From assembly GCA_040902585.1 (NCBI GenBank), contig JBBDXA010000195.1, positions 1-17,870 of the forward strand: a stretch of DNA of 17,870 nucleotides, given 5' to 3'. The notes below the pieces were generated by a model. That model was not told the origin of the DNA. It saw only the letters and a list, made by a program, of their open reading frames with translations, and searched no databases. The first letter of the stretch is position 1. Every line of letters begins with the position of its first letter. The DNA is from JBBDXA01 sp040902585. GTDB lineage: Bacteria; Planctomycetota; Phycisphaerae; Phycisphaerales; Phycisphaeraceae. Shown in pieces: positions 1 through 5,808 of the stretch. Made by a program: the position numbers and the translations under genes.

Positions 1-1386
1 TTCTCCCTTCCCCCCCGCACCAGTGACGGCCTGCCGGAGCTGGTGCGTTACGAATGGTCCGGCAACCCGGGTGATCCACTCATTCGAACCATCAACGGCA
101 CGGCGACTCCGCTGCTGGAGAAGGTCAACACCTTCGCATTCACCTGGGACACCGCCGGCGTGACGGAGACTCACCCCGGCCCGCCTGTGGAAGGTGCCGA
201 GCAACTGCTGGTGGGGTACTACCCTTCCAGTTACAACCAGGGCATTTCTGATGTGAGCAGTTCCAATTCTCCCGGCCAGTACTTCAATCCGACGTTGCCT
301 GCTGACGCGGTGAGCTGGCGCATCACCAAAGTGCGTGCCCGCGCCAGACGCAATGGTCTGGCGTACGGAACCTTGCACATCCGATTGCGAAAACCTGATG
401 GTGCGAACAAGCCGACCTCGACAATCATCGACGCCGCGTCTGAATCCGAGGCCAACCTCTCGAGCAGCTTTCAGAGTACATATGTCACCTTCGACAACGC
501 CGGCGGTATCTCTCCCGCATCGGGTGTGTGTGTTGTCTTTGAAGACGGTGGAGTGGGCGATGCCGCTCAGATCGAATTCACCAACGGCAGCGGCAGCGGC
601 ATGCTGACGGGAACGCAGGGAAACCACAATATCTCCAGTTCCAACTCCCTGCGTTACGAGGTGTACGGAAAGATATCCACGCCGGGCACTAAGTCCGTGC
701 AGCGCACGGTGATCACCGGCGTTCAGGTCAGCGCGACGACCACGGTCGAGCCGACGAATCAGATCACCACCGCCACAGCCCTGATGAATCGTCCCGAAGT
801 GCTCTCTGCGTTCTGGGAGCTGAACTTCTCCCACAACCCGACCGGCATCGACACCAATGCCGATGCAACCTACGACTGGAGCAGCAACCTCCCGTTCAAC
901 CAGAACTATCTCAGCGGCGGAAAGTGGGTTGCTGCGCAGACCATCACCACCAACTCCGCTCACAGTTTCGCTTCGTTCACCACCATCGAAACGCGCATGG
1001 CGGACACGACCACCGCCGGCAACGGCGCGAGCATGACCTTCTACGTCGACCGCAAGGCCCTGACCTGCGGCGTCCTCGAAACGACACTTCGCAACCTGAG
1101 CAACGGCACGCAGCAACTGAAGCTGGGTTCACGCAGCGACCTCCTCGTTCCCACCACGCTGGCGACCCTCAACAATCTCCCGCTGGGCAACTTGCAGATC
1201 AACTATTACGTCAACCCCGCAAGTCAGTCCGTCATCTGCGCCATCAACGGACAGTACCAGGGCACGTATCAGTACAACATCGTCACCCTGGTGGCCAACG
1301 GCAGCATCAGCCTGTTCCCTGAGTCCAGCGAAACCGGCGCGACGTTCGACCATGTGCGCATCCGCGCGGGAGGTACTCCGCAATGA
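1..1386 (+). CDS. GspJ/PulJ-like pseudopilin with C-terminal beta-rich extension, 5'-truncated
   Basis: The frame is open from base 1, so the true start and any GFTLIE prepilin leader lie outside the window. An internal GTG at 43 could be taken as a start but has no special support. The first visible residues (DGLPELVRYEWSG..GDPLIRTING..LLEKVNTFAFTWD) resemble the C-terminal half of GspJ-type minor pseudopilins, in which a base structure is read from table-like data. About 380 further residues follow. They are rich in Ser, Thr, Asn and Gly and look like one or two secreted beta-sandwich domains (for example FYVDRKALTCGVLETTL and FDHVRIRAGG near the end). That is much longer than ordinary pseudopilins of about 200 residues. 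Its stop overlaps the ATG of the next prepilin gene by 4 bp (ATGA), so the two are probably translationally coupled. A role in a type II secretion/type IV pilus-like envelope machine is inferred from context. Confidence 0.6.
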   Translation, partial: FSLPPRTSDGLPELVRYEWSGNPGDPLIRTINGTATPLLEKVNTFAFTWDTAGVTETHPGPPVEGAEQLLVGYYPSSYNQGISDVSSSNSPGQYFNPTLPADAVSWRITKVRARARRNGLAYGTLHIRLRKPDGANKPTSTIIDAASESEANLSSSFQSTYVTFDNAGGISPASGVCVVFEDGGVGDAAQIEFTNGSGSGMLTGTQGNHNISSSNSLRYEVYGKISTPGTKSVQRTVITGVQVSATTTVEPTNQITTATALMNRPEVLSAFWELNFSHNPTGIDTNADATYDWSSNLPFNQNYLSGGKWVAAQTITTNSAHSFASFTTIETRMADTTTAGNGASMTFYVDRKALTCGVLETTLRNLSNGTQQLKLGSRSDLLVPTTLATLNNLPLGNLQINYYVNPASQSVICAINGQYQGTYQYNIVTLVANGSISLFPESSETGATFDHVRIRAGGTPQ

Positions 1387-1925
1387 TGCACACCTCGCCC
1401 CTCACGAACACGAACACGAACACAATAGGCCGGGCTCGCGCCGCGAGTCGCGGCTTCACCCTGATCGAAACGACGATAGCGGTGCTGATCATCAGCGTGA
1501 TGTACGCCGCGGTCCTCAACACCCTTGGCTCGGCTCGCAAAGGTGAACTGCTTGTCACGGCCCGGCAGAAGGGCCTCGAGTTGGCCAAGCACCTGATGGG
1601 CGAAATCGTTCAGCAGGCGTATTGGGATCCTGAGGGCAAGGCCGGCATGGGACCGGGTGCCGATGAAAACAACGGCACCCGCAGTCCGTTTGACGACGTG
1701 GATGACTACGCCGGCTGGACCGAGTCGCCGCCGACCTACAAGAACGGCACCGCGATGCCCGGCTTCACAGGCTGGACGCGAAAGGTACTCGTCACCTGGG
1801 TCAGCACCACCAGCCCCAAGACGACCGTGGGCAGCGAATCAGGTCTCAAATCAATCGAGGTGATCGTCGAGTTCAACGGCAAGACAGTCGCAACGCTCAC
1901 GGCCCTGCGCGCCAACGTGGATTGA
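1383..1925 (+). CDS. prepilin-type N-terminal cleavage/methylation domain protein
   Basis: A 180-residue protein with a typical type IV prepilin/pseudopilin N-terminus. About 22 basic leader residues are followed by RGFTLIETTIAVLIISVMYA (residues 23-42). Prepilin peptidase is expected to cut after the Gly, leaving a methylated Phe and the conserved Glu at position +5. The hydrophobic helix continues into an amphipathic stretch ending near GELLVTARQKGLELAKHLMGEI. The rest is a small globular domain with a Gly/Asp-rich loop (GMGPGADENNG). The start overlaps the upstream stop by 4 bp, and the next gene begins 1 bp after its stop, so this is a tight operon. It is probably a minor pseudopilin (GspI/GspH-like) of a secretion or pilus apparatus at the inner membrane. 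The exact subtype cannot be decided here. An alternative ATG lies one codon downstream. Confidence 0.85.
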   Translation: MMHTSPLTNTNTNTIGRARAASRGFTLIETTIAVLIISVMYAAVLNTLGSARKGELLVTARQKGLELAKHLMGEIVQQAYWDPEGKAGMGPGADENNGTRSPFDDVDDYAGWTESPPTYKNGTAMPGFTGWTRKVLVTWVSTTSPKTTVGSESGLKSIEVIVEFNGKTVATLTALRANVD

Positions 1926-1926
1926 C

Positions 1927-2427
1927 ATGAATCGAATGATGAAATCCCGAATCCTGATGCGCCGCGCCAGCCCGCGTCGTCGCGGCATGGTGTACCTGGC
2001 GGCGCTGGGGGCATCGATGATCGTCATGGTCATCGGCGTCTCGGCGGTCCTCGCCGGCCAATTACAGAATCGCATGGTGGACATCGGCAGGCGCGCAATC
2101 GTCGCCCAGAACGCCGCCGAGGCCGCCGTCGAGTTCGCCCGACTTCAGATCAAGATCAACCCCGGCTGGCGCTCGGCCATTGCGAACAATACATGGAGTG
2201 AGAACATCACCTTCAAAGACGCCACCTTTGCCATCAAGCTCGTCGATGAAACCGATGGCAATCTCACCAACGATGCGACCCAATCCGTCCGGCTCTATGG
2301 AAAGGGCCAAATCGGCTCGGGCAACTCCGGCACCGCCGCCCGCCTGCTCAGCGTGGAACTCGCTCCCGACGCCACCGGCGCGATGAAGCCCGTGCCCGGC
2401 TCCTGGCGGCAGGAAGTGCTGCCGTAG
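1927..2427 (+). CDS. PilX/GspK-like minor pilin-family protein
   Basis: A 166-residue protein with a basic N-terminus (MKSRILMRRASPRRRG) followed directly by one hydrophobic helix (MVYLAALGASMIVMVIGVSAVLAGQL, about residues 21-46). Next comes a helical segment rich in Ala and Glu (VAQNAAEAAVEFARLQIKIN). This is the layout of PilX/GspK-like proteins, in which QNAAEAAVEFA matches the usual A-E-A-A-x-x-A-R-x-x-L region. There is no clear GFTLIE cleavage site, so processing is uncertain. The C-terminal part is short, with little of the large GspK domain. It is probably a planctomycete minor pilin variant or a reduced one. It is the last gene of the pseudopilin operon: the upstream stop is 1 bp away, and its own stop codon lies inside a strong hairpin that separates it from kdsB. 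Confidence 0.65.
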   Translation: MNRMMKSRILMRRASPRRRGMVYLAALGASMIVMVIGVSAVLAGQLQNRMVDIGRRAIVAQNAAEAAVEFARLQIKINPGWRSAIANNTWSENITFKDATFAIKLVDETDGNLTNDATQSVRLYGKGQIGSGNSGTAARLLSVELAPDATGAMKPVPGSWRQEVLP

Positions 2428-2452
2428 TCATCTTGCTCCGCGAGATGACTAC
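2424..2452 (+). terminator. hairpin at the end of the pseudopilin operon
   Basis: A 10-bp perfect inverted repeat, GTAGTCATCT and AGATGACTAC, extends inward through a G-T wobble and two G-C pairs to a 3-nt loop, giving about 13 paired positions. The TAG of the upstream gene is inside the left arm. No T-run follows, so a simple intrinsic terminator is not proven. Its position, at the stop codon and 10 bp before kdsB, suggests a 3'-end, attenuation or RNA-stabilising role. Confidence 0.45.
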
Positions 2453-2455
2453 AAT
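2450..2455 (+). promoter_or_regulatory. possible -10 box for a leaderless kdsB mRNA
   Basis: TACAAT lies 6 bp upstream of the kdsB ATG, with no Shine-Dalgarno sequence between them (the spacer is CTCCCC). A -10 hexamer at this distance would place the transcription start on or next to the ATG, giving a leaderless message. No convincing -35 hexamer is seen at the proper distance, and the box overlaps the base of the hairpin, so this is tentative. Confidence 0.3.
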
Positions 2456-2461
2456 CTCCCC

Positions 2462-3217
2462 ATGCCCGCCCTGGCCGTCATCCCCGCTCGCTACGCCTCC
2501 ACGCGCTTCCCAGGCAAGCCGCTGGCCGATTCCACCGGCAAGCCTTTGATCCGCCATGTCGTCGAGCGCGTGCGCCTGGCCCGACACATCGGACGCATCA
2601 TTGTGGCCACCGATGACAACCGCATCCTTTCAGCCGTGCGCGAGTTCGGCTGCGAAGCGGTGATGACCGGCGAACATCCCAACGGCACCAGCCGCATCGC
2701 CGAGGTCGTCCGCAACCTTCAGAAGCAGGTCGGACCCGATGACATCATCGTCAATGTGCAAGGCGATGAACCGGAGATCGAGCCACGGGTGATCGATGAA
2801 CTGATCGACGGGCTCATGCTCGATCCCGACGCCCCCATGGCGACGCTCGCCAGCGAGTTTCACCCTGATGAAGACGCGGGCAATCCGAATATCGTCAAGC
2901 TGGTGACCGCCCGCGCGGATGGGCGCATGCGGGCCCTGTACTTTTCACGTGCCCTGATTCCATTCGATCGCGATCAGCGCAGGTTCGCACCGCCCTTGAA
3001 ACATCCCGGGCTGTACGCCTATCGCAAGGACTTTCTGCTGCACTACGTCACCCTGCCGGCCACGCCCTGCGAAGAGATGGAGCAGCTCGAACAACTCCGC
3101 GCCCTGGAGCACGGCTACGCCATCGCCGTGATCAAAACGCAGGTCGCCCATCACGGCATCGACACGCCGCAGCAGTACGAGGCGTTTGTGAAGCGCTGCG
3201 CCAAAGCCCAGGGATAG
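2462..3217 (+). CDS. kdsB: 3-deoxy-manno-octulosonate cytidylyltransferase (CMP-Kdo synthetase)
   Basis: A cytoplasmic enzyme that activates Kdo with CTP to CMP-Kdo for the inner core of lipopolysaccharide. The 251-residue length matches the family. The N-terminal nucleotide-binding motif IPARYASTRFPGKPL is at residues 7-21, followed by VATDD (48-52) and EHPNGTSRIAE (71-81). NVQGDEP (98-104) contains the Mg-binding Asp102. HPGLYAYRKDFL is near 181, and the second metal Asp is in HGIDTP at about residue 234. The start has no visible ribosome-binding site and may be leaderless. The last four residues, KAQG, and the TAG stop come from a half-copy of the palindromic repeat that fills the 3' side of the gene, so the natural C-terminus has been replaced or extended by the repeat. 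CTP synthase is encoded about 6.3 kb away on the other strand and supplies its co-substrate, but the two are not in one operon. Confidence 0.95.
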   Translation: MPALAVIPARYASTRFPGKPLADSTGKPLIRHVVERVRLARHIGRIIVATDDNRILSAVREFGCEAVMTGEHPNGTSRIAEVVRNLQKQVGPDDIIVNVQGDEPEIEPRVIDELIDGLMLDPDAPMATLASEFHPDEDAGNPNIVKLVTARADGRMRALYFSRALIPFDRDQRRFAPPLKHPGLYAYRKDFLLHYVTLPATPCEEMEQLEQLRALEHGYAIAVIKTQVAHHGIDTPQQYEAFVKRCAKAQG

Positions 3218-3258
3218 CCAAAGCCCAAAGCCCAGGGATAGCTATCCCTGGGCTTTGG
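3201..3258. repeat. palindromic REP-like repeat, copy 1, with an extra half-site
   Basis: Positions 3225-3258 form a perfect 34-bp palindrome centred on AGCT. Each half contains AAAGCCCAGGGATAG read toward the centre, flanked outside by CC/GG. An additional left half-site, CCAAAGCCCAGGGATAG, at 3201-3217 and a partial CCAAAGCC at 3218-3225 precede it in direct orientation. The kdsB TAG stop (3215-3217) belongs to that extra half-site. No T-run follows. The same palindrome recurs at 11570-11598 and 11921-11952, with a variant at 12355-12386. Confidence 0.9.
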
Positions 3259-3281
3259 CCTGCAATCCTCATCCGTATAAT
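3254..3281 (+). promoter_or_regulatory. putative promoter at the edge of the palindrome
   Basis: A perfect -10 hexamer, TATAAT, is at 3276-3281. Upstream, TTTGGC (3254-3259, 16-bp spacer) or TTGGCC (3255-3260, 15-bp spacer) could serve as a weak -35. This -35 is formed by the last bases of the palindrome's right arm. Transcription would start near 3288 and lead to the gene whose ATG is at 3325. Confidence 0.5.
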
Positions 3282-3324
3282 GGCCCGGTTCCGCTCGATT
3301 ACTCATCCCACGAGAGGGTCGCTC

Positions 3325-5184
3325 ATGTTGCCTCGCCACGCGTTCATCATCGCACTCTTCGCTCTCGGCGCTCCGGCCTTCGCCCAGGGCTTGAACCGCA
3401 CGCCCGCGCCCGGCACGTACAACAAGCCCGATGCCACGGCCAAAGCAATGACCCTGCCCGAAGGCTTCAGGGTGAACGTCTTCGCCGGTGAACCGGACCT
3501 CGTGCAGCCCATCGCTTACGCCATCGACGCACGCGGCCGCCTGTGGGTGATCGAAAACCTCTCCTACCCCGAGTGGAAAAAGGAAGGCAACGACCGCATC
3601 GTCATCCTCGAAGATACCGATGGCGACGGCAAGTTCGACACCAAAAAACTCTTCTGGGACAAGGGCAACTTCGCCACCGGCATCCAGGTCGGCTTCGGCG
3701 GCGTGTACGTCGGCTCGCCGCCCAACCTGCTTTTCATCCCCGACAAAGACGGCGACGACAAGCCCGATGGCGAAGCGGAAATACTCCTCGACGGCTGGGG
3801 CTGGCACGACACGCATGAAACACTCAACAGCTTCATCTGGGGCCCCGACGGCTGGCTCTACGGCTGCCAGGGTGTCTTCACTCACTCCAAGCCCGCAAAG
3901 CCCGGCACGCCTGACAAGGATCGCACGCCCGTCAACGCGGCCATCTGGCGCTGGCATCCGACGAAGAAAATATTTGAAGTCTTCGCCGAGGGCGGTTCGA
4001 ATCAGTGGGGCGTGGACTTCAACGACCACGGCCAGGCCTTCATGACCGCCTGCGTCATCCCGCATCTTTTTCACATCATCCAGGGCGGCCGGTATCACCG
4101 GCAGGGCGGGCAGCACAACAATCCCAACACGTATGCCGACCTGAAAACCATCCGCACGCACAATCACTTCGCCGCCGCCTTCGCCGGCTGCATGATTTAC
4201 CTGGGCGATCAGTTCCCCGATCAGTACCGCAATCAATGTTTCATGAACAACATCCACGCGAGCAAAGTCCACGTCGACTGGCTCGAACGCAAAGGCTCCG
4301 GTTTCGCCGCCAAGTTCGGCCCGCACGATCGACCCGCCAAAGACGGCGACCGCGGCGCGGGCTTCCTCGACAACGGCGACAAATGGGTCCGCGGCCTGTA
4401 CCTCACCACAGGCCCCGACGGCGGCGTCTACCTCAACGACTGGTACGATCAGCGACCCTGCCATCAGCTTCGCCCGCATGACCAGGACATGGAGTTCAAG
4501 ACCGGGCGCATCTATAAGATCACCTACGGCAAACCGGAGCCGGTGAAGAACATCGATCTGAGCAAGGCGAGCGAAGAAGAGCTGGTGAAGTTGCAGACGC
4601 ACAAGAACGACTGGTGGGTGCGCCAGGCACGGCGGGTGCTTCAGGAGCGTGCGGGGAGCGGCAAGGACATGACCAAGGCGATGGCGCGCCTCGTCGAGCG
4701 TCTGGCGGTGGAGAAGGAAACGCCGAAGGTGCTGCGCCTGATGTGGGCCCTCCACGCGGTGGATGGCTGGGATGTGTGGTTCAAGTGGACGCAGGGCGCC
4801 GACGACGGGAAGCATGGTTTCCTTGCCAATAAGGATGAGTACATCCGCGCGTGGGCGATCCAGCTCACTTGCGAGGATGGCAAGCCCGGCGAAGACGCGC
4901 TTAAGGCCTTTGCCGCGCTCGCCATGGACGACCCCTCGCCGGTCGTCCGTCTCTATCTTGCCTCCGCTTGCCAGCGTCTGCCCCTGGAGCAGCGCTGGGC
5001 GATCGTGGAAGAGCTCGTGAAGCACGAAGCGGACAAGAATGATCAGAATCTGCCGCTGCTCTACTGGTACGCGATCGAGCCGCTGGTGCCCGCGGATAAG
5101 ACGCGGGCGTTGAAGCTGGCGGCCGTGAGTAAAGTCCCGGTGATCAGGGAATACATCGCGCGGCGGGTGGCGACGGTAAAATAG
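3325..5184 (+). CDS. secreted PVC-type membrane-bound dehydrogenase-like beta-propeller protein with HEAT repeats
   Basis: The ATG at 3325 follows a purine-rich GAGAGGG and begins a clear signal peptide (MLPRHAFIIALFALGAPAFA, cut before Q). An upstream in-frame start at 3280 would lie across the promoter and is rejected. From about residue 45 to 400 the protein matches the planctomycete N-terminal dehydrogenase-like propeller: GFRVNVFAGEPDLVQPIAYAID, GRLWVIENLSYP, the Ca-binding-like DTDGDGKFD near 98 and GPDGWLYGCQGVF. From about residue 410 to the end it is helical and HEAT-like (LVKLQTHKNDWWVRQARRVLQ, YAIEPLV, REYIARRV). In related proteins a CxxCH haem domain follows in the same chain. 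Here the protein stops after the HEAT region at 619 residues. The missing part lies about 620 bp downstream in a separate gene beyond a toxin-antitoxin pair. It probably acts in the periplasm on sugars or alcohols; the substrate is unknown. Confidence 0.85.
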   Translation: MLPRHAFIIALFALGAPAFAQGLNRTPAPGTYNKPDATAKAMTLPEGFRVNVFAGEPDLVQPIAYAIDARGRLWVIENLSYPEWKKEGNDRIVILEDTDGDGKFDTKKLFWDKGNFATGIQVGFGGVYVGSPPNLLFIPDKDGDDKPDGEAEILLDGWGWHDTHETLNSFIWGPDGWLYGCQGVFTHSKPAKPGTPDKDRTPVNAAIWRWHPTKKIFEVFAEGGSNQWGVDFNDHGQAFMTACVIPHLFHIIQGGRYHRQGGQHNNPNTYADLKTIRTHNHFAAAFAGCMIYLGDQFPDQYRNQCFMNNIHASKVHVDWLERKGSGFAAKFGPHDRPAKDGDRGAGFLDNGDKWVRGLYLTTGPDGGVYLNDWYDQRPCHQLRPHDQDMEFKTGRIYKITYGKPEPVKNIDLSKASEEELVKLQTHKNDWWVRQARRVLQERAGSGKDMTKAMARLVERLAVEKETPKVLRLMWALHAVDGWDVWFKWTQGADDGKHGFLANKDEYIRAWAIQLTCEDGKPGEDALKAFAALAMDDPSPVVRLYLASACQRLPLEQRWAIVEELVKHEADKNDQNLPLLYWYAIEPLVPADKTRALKLAAVSKVPVIREYIARRVATVK

Positions 5185-5232
5185 ATTTGTTCACCCGGAC
5201 GCCGCCTCGTCAATCCTTGAAGGGAATCTCCA

Positions 5233-5460
5233 ATGACTTTGACCCACGCCCTGAATACGGCCCGTGAACTGAATCCCGGTGATCGCATCGAACTCATGCG
5301 ATTGCTGCTTGCTGACCTCGCTCGCGAACAGGCCAGCGAACTTACTGATGAGCAGAAAGCGGAGCTTGATCGACGAATCGCCGACGATGATGCCCACCCC
5401 GACGACGCCATTCCATGGGAACAGGTTGAAGCGGAAGCCCGCGCCAGGTTGCGGCGATGA
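5233..5460 (+). CDS. antitoxin-like addiction module component (TIGR02574-type)
   Basis: A 75-residue protein of the small family annotated as putative addiction module component. An N-terminal helix (ALNTARELNPGDRIELMRLLLADL) is followed by LTDEQKAELDRRIADDDAHPDDAIPWEQVEAEARARL. The D-x-x-P-x-x-A-I-P-W-E-x-V segment is typical of these antitoxins and is thought to wrap around the partner toxin. A ribosome-binding site, AAGGGA, lies about 8 bp before the ATG. The stop overlaps the toxin start by 4 bp (ATGA), so the pair is translationally coupled. No DNA-binding domain is obvious, so autoregulation cannot be assumed. The pair sits between two genes that look like halves of one protein, suggesting an insertion. 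Confidence 0.85.
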   Translation: MTLTHALNTARELNPGDRIELMRLLLADLAREQASELTDEQKAELDRRIADDDAHPDDAIPWEQVEAEARARLRR

Positions 5461-5759
5461 GTCGTCCCGTCACCTTTCACCGAGCGGCACGCGCGGAGCT
5501 TCATGAGGCGGCCCAATGGTATAACGCGGAGACAGCCGGCCTGGGCGACGAGTTCCTGACGGAGATCAAGACCGCGTTGACCAGAATCGCGCTGATGCCC
5601 GAAGCTTTTCCCAACGTCTACCGGGATATTCACAAGGCAGTCATCACGCGAAGGTTCGACTATTGTGTTTACTTTCGAATCAGGGCAGATGATTCGATTC
5701 GAATCCTTTCCGTGTTTCATACGAGCCGCAACCCCAGTATCTGGATGCTCCGCCGGTAG
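5457..5759 (+). CDS. RelE/ParE-superfamily toxin
   Basis: A 100-residue protein with the RelE/ParE fold signature. The N-terminal strand and helix are VTFHRAARAELHEAAQWYNAE, followed by GLGDEFLTEIKTALTRI and a PEAFPNVYRDIHKAVITRRFDYCVYFRI hairpin. The C-terminal strand is RILSVFHTSRNPSIW. The FHTSRNP-x-x-W ending is characteristic of the ParE-like toxins that pair with TIGR02574-type antitoxins. Whether it cuts mRNA on the ribosome or poisons gyrase cannot be told from sequence. It is full length, with the basic residues of the central hairpin (RDIHKAVITRR) intact, so it may be active. It starts in a 4-bp overlap with the antitoxin stop and ends 49 bp before the next gene. Confidence 0.88.
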   Translation: MSRPVTFHRAARAELHEAAQWYNAETAGLGDEFLTEIKTALTRIALMPEAFPNVYRDIHKAVITRRFDYCVYFRIRADDSIRILSVFHTSRNPSIWMLRR

Positions 5760-5808
5760 GTCGCTGATCTACCCGACTGCTCGAATGCGAAAGCCAGAGG
5801 AGCCATTC

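Noticed and set aside
3225..3258. Reading the palindrome as a CRISPR repeat or intrinsic terminator
   Set aside because: Copies are not regularly spaced with unique spacers and there is no cas gene. There is no T-run after the stem, and copies also occur inside a coding region.
3151..5025. Very long minus-strand open frame (624 codons) opposite the propeller protein gene
   Set aside because: It is an antisense shadow of a high-GC gene. The product is compositionally odd (Val/Ala/Glu/His-rich with no domain), and the plus-strand frame has a signal peptide, ribosome-binding site and recognised family motifs.
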